The translations under genes were made by a program, and so were the position numbers. Source: Fagopyrum homotropicum (taxonomy: Eukaryota; Streptophyta; Magnoliopsida; Caryophyllales; Polygonaceae). Taken from it: DNA of 64,000 nt. Below, one piece after another: positions 12,481-22,906 of the stretch. The stretch covers positions 61,751,501-61,815,500 of the forward strand of contig BSWB01000004.1 of the NCBI GenBank assembly GCA_033239125.1, in the 5' to 3' direction. The notes beneath the pieces are model-generated. The model did no database searches. It saw only the letters and a program-made list of their open reading frames with translations, and was not told where the DNA came from. Within the stretch, counting starts at the first letter, position 1; every line of letters begins with the position of its first letter.

Positions 12481-14546
12481 GTTGAGGAGTACTGATCAGC
12501 CAGAGGCACCGACGACCAAAGGTACTATCTAGATTCATGACTCACCCGTACGAGATTTGTTTGATACGGGTACTATGCACTCCTTTATATCTGATGCATG
12601 CGTAGATAGGTTGTCCTTAGCTATTGTAGAGGGGATAGCATTTGTGATAGGATTACCTGATGGAAGTAAGGTCAGAGGGACCCGAGAGATTTATGATTTC
12701 TCAATTTATTTGAGAGATCGGGACTGGCTGGTGAACTTCCTAGCCATGCCCTTAGCACATGAGGACGTGATCTTAGGGATAGATTGGATGACGAGACATG
12801 GAGCGATCTTAGACATTGGCAGGAGGATTGTGATTGTCGTCACTGAGGAGGGTCACAGAGAGATATTTTGAGGTTGGGACCTCAGAAAGTCCGGCACCGT
12901 TATCAGCGTAGTGAGAGCAGCGAGACAGATAGCACAGGTTTGTGAGGAATTCTAGTGTTATGCCATGAAGGAGCGCAAGAATTTGACAGTAGAGGAGATA
13001 CCAGTTTCATGTGAGTTTGCAGAGGTATTTAGTGACAATCTGCCAGGGTTACCCCCACAGAGGAGCATTAACTTTAGCATTGAGTTGGAGCCGGGCACGA
13101 GACCGATCTCGAAGGCTCCGTACCGCATGACACCGATAGAGTTGCTTGAGCTGAAGAAGCAGTTGGAGGAACTGACTGAGAAAGGCCTCATACGCCCTAG
13201 TGTTTCCCCCTGGGGAGCGCTAGTATTATTTGTGAGGAAGAAGGATGGATCGATGAGGTTATGCATCGATTACAGAGAGTTGAACAAGGTCACCATCAAG
13301 AACAAGTATCCACTGCCTCGCATAGATGATCTGTTGGACCAATTGCATGGAGCGTCCGTGTTTTCGAGGATCGACTTGAGGTCGGGTTATCACCAATTGA
13401 GAGTGAGATATCAGGACATACCTAAGATGGCATCTGGAGTAGGTATGGCCATTATGAGTTTGTAGTGATGCCATTCGGGCTCACTAATGCACCAACAGTG
13501 TTCATGGAGTTTATGAACAGGATTTTTATCGAGTTCTTAGACCAGTTTGTAGTGGTCTTCATTGACGACATTCTAGTTTACTCTAGGAGTCGAGAGGAGC
13601 ATGCCGGACACTTGAGAACAGTGTTACAGATTCTGCAAGATAACCAGCTTTATGCTAAGCTGTCCAAGTGCGAGTTCTGGATGTCAAAGGTGGCCTTCCT
13701 AGGCCATGTAGTCACTGCTGAGGGGATTAAGGTCGATCTGCCGAAGATCGAGTCTGTGTCTTCTTGGCAACATCCGAAGAATGTTAACGAGGTTCGCAGC
13801 TTTCTCGGTTTGGCAGGTTACTACTGCCGGTTTGTGGAAGGGTTCTCCCTGATTGCCTGACCACTTACATGCCTTCTGAAGAATACTACTCGGTTTGTTT
13901 GGTCTAAGCCATGTCAGCGAAGCTTTGAGGAGCTAAAGAGGAGATTGACGTCTGCTCCGATTTTAGCACAGTTTGAGGGTACAAATGACTTTGTGGTGTA
14001 TAGTGACGCATCCAAGTTAGGCTTGGGGTGTGTCTTGATGCAGAGGGGTAAGGTTATAGCCTATGCGTCTCGACAGCTGAAGAAGTATGAGAAGAACTAC
14101 CCCACACGACCTAGAGTTAGCTGTAATAGTCCATGCTCTTAAGATTTGGCGTCACTATCTCTATGGGGCGACATGTCAGATCTTCACAGACCATAAGAGT
14201 CTGAAATACATATTCACTCAACGGGAGTTGAATAACCGCCAAAGGCGGTGGCTAGAATTGATCAAGGATTTCAACTTTGAGATTCTCTACCACCCCGGAA
14301 AGGCAAATGTAGTTGTTGACGCTTTGAGTCGGAAGACGCCTCGGGAGAAGGCGATAGCCCGGTTGACAGTACAACAACAGTTGCAGAGAGATTTGGCGTG
14401 GTTAGAGGTAGAGATTCAGTTTCCAGATACAGTCCATCATTTGGCTACCTTGGAGTTACTTTATGATGTGTTGGGTGAGATCCGACAGAAGTAGGAGACC
14501 TGTCCGACTTTGACCAGGATCCGAGATAGGATGTCTCGAGACGAGG

Positions 14547-15075
14547 TGATAGAAAAATGGGAATCTAGATCGAGGAAAAACTTCAACTACTCCTTCTTGA
14601 TTGTTTGAATCGGATCAAATGTAGTTGTTGGGTGGCGGAAGCGTTGGGTTTGATCCTTCAAAAGGATCCTCGAATGTGGAGGCTTGGATCAAAGACTAGA
14701 CCCAAGCAAGAACTCTAAGAGGATGGAGGGAGAGATGATGCCTAAACTAAGTAAAAGGGTTTTCCTTCTCAATACTTAGTATTCAACTTAGACATGTCTT
14801 TTACAAATGAGTCAAGCCATCCTTATATAGTGGATGGAGGCCATACAAAGAGTCTTAACATAAATGACGGAATTAAAAGTCGGAATTAAGTTCCGAATAT
14901 GAAAAGCCTAAAATATGAAAGGTCGGAATTTAATTCACGGAATTAAGTTCCGAAATTAAAGTTCCGAATACAAAAAGACTTATTATTAAATAGCCGAATA
15001 ATAATAACGGTCTTCCAAAATGTGCGGGTCCTTCTAGCCGGAACAAGGATGGCATCGCCATCCGGGGGCGTATCA
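14547..15075 (-). repeat. 3' LTR of element C
   Basis: 529 bp, nearly identical to 16140-16669 over most of its length. TATATAG occurs at 14825-14831 on the plus strand. The element-internal side is followed by CTCCTCCTC on the plus strand, a purine tract (AAGAGGAGGAGAA) in sense orientation. Confidence 0.88.
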
Positions 15076-15086
15076 TTCTCCTCCTC

Positions 15087-15923
15087 TTAAATGTGAAACG
15101 TCCTCGTTTCACCGTAAAAAAAGAAAGGAGTCACTGGAGGAACAAGACCCTTGAAAATCCACACCGAATGCACATTGTCGGGAGGCTTGGACTTGTAGTC
15201 CTTCAACATTGTGGCTTTGCGGCGTTTGTTGAATATGTAATCCCTCAAGGTGGTGGTGTTATGGAGTTTGTCTCTTATGTCATAACTAGTCTTGACTTTG
15301 AACGGCGGAGCCATGCTGAAAATATGGAATGGCAAGATGAGGGATAAGTGAGTGGGCATCATAAAGACAAACCTCGAATCGGCCGGCTCAAATTGATTTT
15401 CCATCAACAAAATGGTACCGTTGTCGGGGTTGGATTCTTTTTCACTCTCAAATATGGCTTCGTCTTTGTCATCTTCAAAGAACTTGTCATGTAATGGATT
15501 GACCAATTGAATCGGAATTGCCCGGGAAACCTCTTGAATGATGATTTCTTCCTTGGCCTCTTCTAATGAATCATCACACAACGGTTCTTCTTGTTGGGCG
15601 GCCGTCATGAGAGAGGCCATTTGTGCCTTCAAAGCTTCTATCTCATGCTTTAGAGCGATATTCTCTTTGGCTAAGATGGCAACACGTTGTCGATGTTCAT
15701 GTGGATACCCATGGATGCTCTCTTTAGGCCTTGGAGGAGGCAACCACTTCTCTTGGAGACTAGGACGCCGTCGGTGGGGCCTTGGTGGGTCCGGAGGAGG
15801 CAACCACACCTCCTCCTTAAAGTATTCTCTCCGTTGGTACCTCCGGCTGGTTTGCTTGGCCTTCGGTGGAGGAGGTAACCATTCTTCATCCTCATCATAA
15901 GAATCAGAATCATCATTGAACAT
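15087..15923 (-). CDS. Uncharacterised protein of element C (WLPPP repeats, coiled coil)
   Basis: Open from ATG at 15921-15923 to the stop at 15087-15089, 278 codons, with no lesion. I do not recognise it. It begins MFNDDSDSYDEDEEWLPPPP and repeats WLPPP three times at about 30-residue spacing, separated by basic segments. A heptad-like stretch follows (ILAKENIALKHEIEALKAQM), then an acidic middle (FFEDDKDEAIFESEKE), then a C-terminal part with hydrophobic and basic segments ending GETRTFHI. There is no CCHC knuckle, protease or RT motif. The frame stays open upstream to 16139 but without an ATG, so that part is taken as leader. It fills nearly the whole interior of C, which suggests it was kept by selection or captured. 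Function is unknown. Confidence 0.6.
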   Translation of the reverse strand: MFNDDSDSYDEDEEWLPPPPKAKQTSRRYQRREYFKEEVWLPPPDPPRPHRRRPSLQEKWLPPPRPKESIHGYPHEHRQRVAILAKENIALKHEIEALKAQMASLMTAAQQEEPLCDDSLEEAKEEIIIQEVSRAIPIQLVNPLHDKFFEDDKDEAIFESEKESNPDNGTILLMENQFEPADSRFVFMMPTHLSLILPFHIFSMAPPFKVKTSYDIRDKLHNTTTLRDYIFNKRRKATMLKDYKSKPPDNVHSVWIFKGLVPPVTPFFFYGETRTFHI

Positions 15924-15954
15924 GATGAACGATGAAGAATACTGAAGAACGGAT

Positions 15955-16047
15955 GAAGATCTTCGAAGAACACCGAAGAACAGTTGAAGATCTTCGAAGT
16001 ACGCTGAAGAACAGTTGAAGATCTTCGAAGGACGCCGAAGAACAGTT
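15955..16047 (-). repeat. Three 31-bp tandem repeats in the leader of element C
   Basis: GAAGATCTTCGAAG followed by about 17 variable bases recurs at 15955, 15986 and 16017. The unit is not a multiple of three, which fits untranslated leader between primer-binding site and ORF. Each unit holds the palindrome AGATCTTCGAAGA-like core, so the RNA could fold into hairpins. Confidence 0.8.
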
Positions 16048-16126
16048 GAAGAACAATATTGAAGAGAAAAAAAATTTTGTGAAGAACAATCAAGAACTTT
16101 AGTAAAGAACTTGACCTCGATCCCGA

Positions 16127-16138
16127 GCTCTGATACCA
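16127..16138 (-). other. Primer-binding site of element C
   Basis: On the minus strand, TGGTATCAGAGC lies two bases after the 5' LTR (16669-16140). It is the same initiator-Met tRNA primer used by B, E2 and G. Confidence 0.88.
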
Positions 16139-16139
16139 A

Positions 16140-16669
16140 TGATAGATTAACGGGCGATCTAGATCGAGGAGAAACTTCAACTACTCCTTCTTGATTGTTC
16201 GAGATGGATCAAACTATTAGTTTGGGTGGCGGAAGCGTATAGTTGATCCTTCAAAAGGATCCTCGAATGTGGAGGCTTGGATCAAAGACTAGATCCGAGC
16301 AAGAACTCTAAGAGGGTGGGAGAAGAAGGTGATGCCTAAACTAAGTAAAAGGGTTTTCCTTCTCAATACTTAGTATTCAACTTAGACATGTCTTTTACAA
16401 ATGAGTCAAGCCATCCTTATATAGTGGATGGAGGCCATACAAAGAGTCTTAACATAAATGACGGAATTAAAAGTCGGAATTAAGTTCCGAATATGAAAAG
16501 CCTAAAATATGAAAGGTCGGAATTTAATTCACGGAATTAAGTTCCGAAATTAAAGTTCCGAATACAAAAAGACTTATTATTAAATAGCCGAATAATAATA
16601 ACGGTCTTCCAAAATGTGCGGGTCCTTCTAGCCGGAACACGGATGGCATCGCCATCTGGGGGCGTATCA
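16140..16669 (-). repeat. 5' LTR of element C
   Basis: 530 bp. In sense orientation it starts TGATACGCCCCCAGATGG and ends TTAATCTATCA, directly before the primer-binding site. The right target duplication CGAGG follows at 16670-16674. Confidence 0.88.
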
Positions 16670-18256
16670 CGAGGCACCCTAGTTCACTATTGGTGATGAT
16701 GGAGTGATGAGACGTCAAGACCGTATTTGTGTTTCCTGAGACAGCGAGTTGAGACAGAGGATATTAGGTGAGGCTCATGCTACCCATACTCAGTACATCC
16801 CGGAGCGAGTAAGATGTACAAGGATGTGAGACATTCCTTCTGGTGGGGTGGTTTGAAGCCCGAAGTGGCTCAGTTTGTAGCTCAGTGTGCGACCTGCCAA
16901 CAGGTCAAGATTGACCATCGTAGGTCCGGAGGAGAGCTCCATCCACTGTCAGTTGCATAGTGGAAGTGGGAGGACATCTCTATGGATTTCGTCACGGGAT
17001 TGAGACTCATCAGAGGTTTTGATGCTATTTGGGTAGCGGTAGACCGTCTGACGAAGACCGCACGTTTCATTCCGATTAAGGAAACATGGCCAGTAAGTCG
17101 TCTAGTTGAGGAGTTCACCAGCCACATTGTGAGACTCCATGGAGTAACGAGGACTATCGTTTCCGACAGAGATGGGCGGTTCACCTCGAGATTTTGGCAC
17201 CAAGTACATACCGCTTTGGGGACGAGTCTCCACTTTACCACAGCTTACCACCCACAGACTGACGGTCATTCTGAGAGGACCATCCAAACGTTAGAGGACA
17301 TGCTACGGGACTGTGTATTGGATTGGGGACAGGTATGGCCTGATCACCTTCCCCTTGTATATTTTTCTTATAATAACAGTTGGCATGCTTCTATTAGGAT
17401 GACCCCTTATGAGGCTTTGTACGTGCGGAGATGTCGCACACCATTGTGCTGGGATGAGCCTAACAGAGCTGATGGAGTAGCTCCAGACCAGATACAGGAC
17501 GACATCGCTAGGATTGCTCTGGTCCGAGAGCGGATGTTAGCAGCTCAGAGTCGTCAGAAATCCTACGCCGACAAGAGGTGTCGACCTTTGGAGTTTAGAG
17601 TAGGTGCATAGGTGTGGTTGAGAGTGTCACCGACGAGAGGCGTCCGACATTTCGGCATTAAGGGGAAGTTGAGTCCACGATATGTCGGACCATTTGAGAT
17701 CTTGGAGAGAGTCGGAGAGGTTACCTACTGATTAGCACTGCCACCGAGATTGGAGGGGGTCCATCTAGTCTTTCATGTATCTCAGTTGAGAGAGTATATA
17801 CCGGACTCGAGACACGTCATCAGCCATGAGGATCTGATAGTTGAGCCCGACCACACTTTTGTGAAGTACCTAGTAGCCATCCTAGAGCGCAGTACTAGAT
17901 GCCTGCGGTCCAAGGAGATACCGATGTTCAGGATCCAGTGGTCTAGACGAGGAACTAATGAGGCCACCTGGGAAACAGAGGAGAGCATTAGACGTAGTTA
18001 TCCCGAGTTCTTTGCGGTGTTAGCCGTTACTTCTATACCGACGAGTTAGTACTCGGACGTTGTTTTGTATGACTTTTATAACTATTCATTGGATTGAGTT
18101 ATTGTGTTTTCATGCGTTGCCTGATTATGATGATTGAGTAGTCCTTTCATGTTAGAAATGAGAGTGGAAGTTAGTGAAAACCGAGTTAAATACTTCTATT
18201 TATATAAGTCATGCGAATAAATGCCTTATTCTAAGTTTCGGGATAAAACTTATTTT

Positions 18257-18268
18257 AAGGGGTACTGA
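18257..18268 (+). other. Polypurine tract of element B
   Basis: AAGGGGTACTGA directly precedes the TG of the 3' LTR, after a TTTCGGGATAAAACTTATTTT segment (18237-18257). The same arrangement appears inverted in G at 53090-53113, which shows that B and G are relatives. Confidence 0.8.
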
Positions 18269-20504
18269 TGTAATATCCGAAAATTTTATTCCGTTTATTC
18301 TGAGTCAAATCGAATTTCAATCCTTCGACCTTTTCCATTCTAACTAGTGTTATACCCAACACAAATTATATCATTTTATGTAAGCTTTGATTCACATAAA
18401 ATGATGAAATTATATCAAGCCCTAATATATGTTTACATATTTATATAGATACAAATATATATATATTGTTGACAAGCCCATATGACAACATTTGACAAAG
18501 CCGTGACAAGTATTTGACAAAGCCATGACAAGTATGTGACAAGACCATGCAACTTTCAGCCCACATAATTTCCTTTGTTTCAGCCCACTTTCTTACCTTG
18601 CTTGCATACTTCACCAGCCCAGCAGTGTATCAATAATCCAGTGAGCCCAGCAAGGTCCCCAGTGTCCAACGATGAAGGAGGTTTTCCCTCTCCAGCCTTC
18701 ACGTCTGCCCAGTTTCTTCTGCATTAACTACTCCCGCAAATCACGTAACAGATTGTACGCTTTCCCTCTCCATCCTTCACGTCTACCCGGATCTGCTGCT
18801 CTTTCCCTCTCCAGCCTTTACGTTTTCCTCCCTCTTAGCTTCCAGATACACTCCAAAGATACGCTGAAATTCTCGTTCACAACCTCCTCTACCTCTCCTC
18901 CCTTTTCCGTATGTCTCCACTGCTCCTCTGTGTATCCACCGCCAGCAAGAAGGACGAGAGACCGGTGCAGCCCTGGCCGATGTTACCTTCCTTACAGACT
19001 CCCAGCAAGAGTAGTCTCGAGTTGGAGCCGACGACCCATACCTAGAGTAAGTCCTCTCCATACTTTTCTTTTCTACAGCGACAACACTTAGCCGACGACC
19101 CAGACCTAGAGTAAGTCCTCTACATACTTTTCTTTTCTAGGTGTGAGAAGGAATCCAACGTAGTCCCGTTACTACAGATCCAACGAGTTCATCCAGGGGC
19201 TAAGTGTTGTCACTGCAGATCCAACGAATTCATTCAAGGACCCAGCCCCAGCCTTGCGTGTCACCAGCCCAATCTACATGAGGCCAGGGTTGTGAGAAAG
19301 GTAGGCTATCCTTAGCGGTTTCTATCATCCTAGATACCTCAGTAGAGGAGTTAATCTATACTCCTAAAATACAGGTTTTGATCTAGTGACCAGCAAGCTT
19401 GTGCACAGTAGAGGGAGACTTCCAGGATGAGGCCAGTGAGAATCAAACACAGGAGTTCTGGTGCATCACAAAGGTTAATTAGCATTCTGAAAAATCTAGG
19501 TGTCGCAGTCATGTTTACACCGGTTATTCGATACCTTAAAAGCATCATCCACCGTTTAATTTTTTAGTATGATATAGATTGAGTTGCATACTGTAATATA
19601 TCAGGACTTGAGACCGATCCAACAGTCGGATCTGGATCTATAGGAGCTCAAAGTAGACTGGTTGAGCAATTGTGAAATTTCTCAGATTTTGGCTAAGTAT
19701 GGAAATTAGAGACTTTTTATATTTTTGTTCAAGCCTCGTATCTTAAGCCAAAGTCGGACCTTGGCGACTTTTTATGAAAATCAAGAATCTTGTTTAACTC
19801 TTATAAAGCTTTAATGAACTATCTCTTGAGAGCTAGATTGTGGAAATGGGTTCCAAAGAAGAGTTTGAAACTAGGTTATAGAATATTCTTGAGTTTCGGG
19901 ACTAGGGGTAAAATAGTCATTTTACCTTAGGAGGGTATTTTAGTAATTTCTCTTGATGAGATTGTACATCTTAGAAGTTATACACTTCTAAGAATATGGG
20001 ACGTATTTTGATCCACTTGCCTTGTATAAAAGGCGATTGAGTTTCTGCGGTTGTAGACCGAGTTGAGATTAAGAGAGCTGAGATTTGATTCAGGGAAGTC
20101 CTTGCGACTTATTTAGCTAATTTCTAGATGTTAGTTGAATGATGATAGTGGTGTGTGTTGATTGTTTAATAAATACAACATGCATAGGATGACCTTTATT
20201 ATTTTATCACTCAACCACAACTCTGACAGGAGAGTGGGAAGTTCTCTATACCTAGACCATACAGGTACAAGGTGAGATGCATCGGATCCATTCCTGATGG
20301 TTACACAGGGACGGAGGTGAGGTTTGGGATCCCTCGTGTCACAAAATAAGTATCATTAGTAAGAGTGAATGACCTAAATAAAGATAATAAACATGGGATC
20401 CCTTGTTGTAAGATCATAGTAAAGTTGTTGTCAAATGGAGGTTGGGACCCATTGTGAGGTCCTAACTAGTAGCGTCCCGAGTTTTGAGAATTCGAGGTGT
20501 TACA
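18269..20504 (+). repeat. 3' LTR of element B
   Basis: 2236 bp, starting TGTAATATCCGA and ending GAGGTGTTACA. It is collinear with the 5' LTR but has several large gaps and scattered substitutions, so the insertion is old. Confidence 0.88.
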
Positions 20505-20708
20505 GTGTGTGAGGATGATGTTTTATACTCGGCTATGATCTTGTATACTTTTGGATGTACAGTTTTCTACAGTTTTATGTATTTGTTTTATATCTGTCAG
20601 TGTCATGTTGTAAGGTCCAGTGAACTTGTTGTCAGGTTAGGGTCAGGATCCACTGTGAGATTCTAGCCTAATGTGGCATCACGATTCCCGCGAATTTGGG
20701 GTGTTACA

Positions 20709-21270
20709 ACAATCACTATCAAAAAATAATCACTATCAAAAAAATGTAAATAGTTGTACATGCAAACTAAAAATGTACGGGATTCTTCAACTCCCAAGCT
20801 TCAATAACGATTCATAGCTTCCACATCTAGAAAAAAAATGTCAACTTTACCAAAAAATCACAAAAAGTTTGAGACAATTATTCTTTGTTAGGAATCCAGT
20901 TCATTCTTCCAAAATCAAGGCTTCAACATGCATTCCCTTTGGTAAATTGATTTATATAGTAGTTCCGAATAATTCTGTAGACGAAAGAACTGATTTTTTC
21001 AAAAAAACCATAGCAAAAATGGTGAGGAAATCATACTTGTGTTTGACGACGGGAGTAATCGATTCGGGGTTTTGATTATCGTTGAAAACAATTGGTAACT
21101 ATTACCTGTGGAAGAGGAACCAATAGACGACAATTGAATGAGAGTATTGTGAGAAGCTTTTGCCGTCGGTAACTTGAACTCGAACAGTCTAAATGCTCTG
21201 TTATGGCGAGAGAAGAAAAGACGAGAAATTTGGGCTATTAATTAGGGGAATATTTGTCGGTTACCATCTT
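20709..21270 (-). other. Upstream part of the broken DUF1985 gene/transposon
   Basis: Resumes the sequence interrupted at 4706: the run ATCACTATCAAA, a TGTACATG word, then AATGTACG, then ATTCTTCAA follows the order seen at 4531-4600. The remainder is AT-rich and holds no clear exon. The right end of the transposon was not found. Confidence 0.5.
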
Positions 21271-21695
21271 TAATGGGCTCCGATTTTCTAGCTTAATTTT
21301 GGGCTTAATTAATATATTTACCATATTAATAACTTCCATCCACATCATATCAACCTATTAAATAGCCCAATTTATTTTTTTTCTGGATAATAATAAATAT
21401 TAGGGGTCTTCTTTGTATCCTAGAAAATTAAGTTACCCTACTACCTTAATCTTCTCAAAGATAATTATTCATATGGTATTATTGCATCATTTATGCTAAT
21501 GGTAATTGATAGTTGAACAAAAATGTATATCTCTCAAATGGAAAGTAAATATTGGGATATGCCAATTAATTGTGTATATGCGTTTATATGAACTAAATAT
21601 ACGGTAGTCGTGCATTAAAAAATGGTCAAATTCACTAACTATGTCTTTTAACAACATTACTCTATTTTAACATAATCTCATTTAGTAAAGAAAGA

Positions 21696-21746
21696 TTTTG
21701 GCCTACTAGGCCTTTTTTATTTTTGTGTTTAGTAAGTGTACCCCAT
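21696..21746. repeat. Half of a miniature inverted-repeat element
   Basis: TTTTGGCCTACTAGGCC, a T-rich run, then TAGTAAGTGTACCCC. This is the same ~50-bp terminal sequence found as inverted pairs at 27490-27655 and 27876-28050. No matching inverted partner is seen here. Confidence 0.55.
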
Positions 21747-21881
21747 AACTAAATGCATGCAAACAGGTAATAGTAATTACATGGATTACTAATGCATGCG
21801 GATGACTGTCAAATATAAATGGGCAACTCTATAGCAAATTTGAAAATTTTGGTTTTCAGTTTTTGGGCGTGCCTTTCGCAT

Positions 21882-22007
21882 AAAATATAGTTGTTTGCTT
21901 GCAAGTTATTTTCCCTTCGATCCTTGCACTAACGCTTAAGCATCAAAATATAGTTGTTTGCTTGCAAGTTATTTTCCCTTCGATCCTTGCACTAACGCTT
22001 AAGCATC
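21882..22007. repeat. Exact 63-bp tandem duplication
   Basis: Two identical copies, 21882-21944 and 21945-22007, each starting AAAATATAGTTGTTTGC and ending CGCTTAAGCATC. The lack of any difference points to a recent duplication, or to an assembly artefact. Confidence 0.93.
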
Positions 22008-22906
22008 AAAGACAATCCTCCAGATCTATATTGGGGTGGACTAACTGAAGGAGTCGGGAGTCACATATGAGGCCCTCAATCTCTCTTTCAGAGTAGCAGT
22101 TCACACATCAAAAGCTATTTTTTTACGATGATATATCTAATTGGTTATACATACAATCTTTGTTTAGATGTTCAAGAAAACTTATTTTCTGAAATTCTCC
22201 TTTTACATATCTAAAATTACAAGAACTACGCCCTACTACTAAAATTACAACACGATAACCTAGGTACAACACCCTACTAGAATGTTGGTCCGTTTGAGTG
22301 AGATATTCTAGTTGGGAGATTGAGTCAGTCTATAAGGTGCGTACATAGTTAATTATACCTGTCTAGTCGGGATTACGTTCTAGATTCTTGGTACCTCGTC
22401 AGTATTACGTTATAGAATATAAATATACCTCGAAAGTTGAAACAATCATCCGTGGCATGCAGTTATTTCCACCGTCCATTTATCTTTGTAAGCAGAAGAG
22501 ATATATATCATTTTAATTGGGCGAACATCGATCACCAAATCTGAGATCTGATGCTCTTCAGGGGTCGACTGGTAGAGCTTCAAACAAAGGAGCTCTTTGG
22601 AATCCCATCCCTTTTCCTTGTTTTATTTGGATGATGATTCGCGAAAGGACACGTTTTTCTGATTCCTAAGTTATGAGCTTCACATTTCCTTTTATTACTT
22701 TCCCACACTAAAGGAACCCTTCTTTCATAATTTCCCATTGTAATTACAGTTTAGATTCACCACCAACATCATTGCAATACTGCAACTACATTTCTTTTGC
22801 AGTTTAAACAAGGCAAGTTCATGGGTACAAGCAAAGTGTTAGCTCCAACCGCAGTAACGTAGCATACAAAGAGCAACATGAAGAAAGAAAGATAACGGAG
22901 CCATGG

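Larger units (their letters stand above)
14547..16669 (-). mobile_element. Small non-autonomous LTR retrotransposon C
   Basis: A complete 2123-bp element in the integrase region of B, in opposite orientation, flanked by an exact CGAGG duplication (14542-14546 and 16670-16674). On its sense strand it has: 5' LTR 16669-16140, primer-binding site 16138-16127, leader with 31-bp repeats, an ORF (15923-15087), a purine tract next to the 3' LTR, and 3' LTR 15075-14547. The LTRs (529 and 530 bp) start TGATACGCCCCC and end CTATCA, and differ mainly in their last ~100 bp. No gag or pol domain is recognisable, so it must use another element's enzymes. It is larger than a typical TRIM and far shorter than a LARD. 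Confidence 0.9.
12485..18049 (+). pseudogene. pol of element B: protease, RT, RNase H, integrase, chromodomain (broken)
   Basis: The aspartic protease has its active site in LFDTGTMHSFIS (near 12557). Reverse transcriptase (12965-13860) has [16 protein letters not shown] and the catalytic [12 protein letters not shown]. RNase H (about 13980-14330) has [12 protein letters not shown] and ends [14 protein letters not shown]. Integrase begins after element C with a zinc-binding CATCQQVK (near 16890), then the DDE core: MDFVTG, IVSDRDGRF and SERTIQ. A GPF motif (SPRYVGPFEI) and a chromodomain-like tail (WSRRGTNEATWE, near 17940) close it. Lesions are stops at about 12528, 12869, 13858, 14492, 16960 and 17609, frame changes near 13435 and 14105, and element C at 14547-16669. 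Diverged but fully collinear with an active Tekay-type pol. Confidence 0.9.
8101..20504 (+). mobile_element. Tekay/Del-type Ty3 (chromovirus) LTR retrotransposon B
   Basis: A full-structure element: 5' LTR 8101-10718, primer-binding site 10722-10733, gag-pol 10987-18049, polypurine tract near 18257, 3' LTR 18269-20504. Flanks are CTGTG (8096-8100) and GTGTG (20505-20509), a 5-bp duplication with one mismatch. The uninterrupted target is visible in the related LTR near 33175. The pol order protease, reverse transcriptase, RNase H, integrase, chromodomain-like tail, together with the GPF motif in integrase, identifies a chromovirus; the tail matches the Tekay/Del group. Several stops and frameshifts plus the insertion of element C make it inactive. 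It lies in sense orientation inside solo LTR A. Confidence 0.92.
4707..20708 (+). mobile_element. Solo LTR A with nested insertions
   Basis: The element starts TGTAAGAGCC at 4707 and ends GGGTGTTACA at 20708. It is flanked by an exact 5-bp duplication, ACAAT, at 4702-4706 and 20709-20713. Its own sequence is 4707-6039, 7763-8100 and 20510-20708, about 1.9 kb in all. The rest is D1 (6040-7757) and B (8101-20504). No primer-binding site, coding region or second LTR belongs to it, so it is best read as a solo LTR. A TATA-like word (TTATATAAG) lies at 4869-4877. Its 3' half closely matches 32395-33275 (A2), including the AAGTCCGTAGGACTTACTTAGC block at 5750-5771. Confidence 0.85.
21271..22906. 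other. Intergenic region 3' of the ACR9-like gene
   Basis: AT-rich DNA without a recognisable gene. It holds one half of a miniature inverted-repeat element (about 21696-21746) and an exact 63-bp tandem duplication (21882-22007). The last few hundred bases before 22907 should include the 3' untranslated region of the ACR9-like gene on the minus strand; no poly(A) signal was fixed. Confidence 0.6.

Noticed and set aside
15538..15900. 120-codon plus-strand open frame
   Set aside because: Antisense shadow of the element C ORF.
15924..16139. Upstream 72-codon extension of the element C ORF
   Set aside because: It has no ATG and runs through the primer-binding site and 31-bp repeats of non-triplet length, so it is leader.
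4707..20708. A as a single 16-kb full-length element
   Set aside because: Its primer-binding site and pol belong to nested B with its own LTRs and flanking duplication; A has only one LTR.
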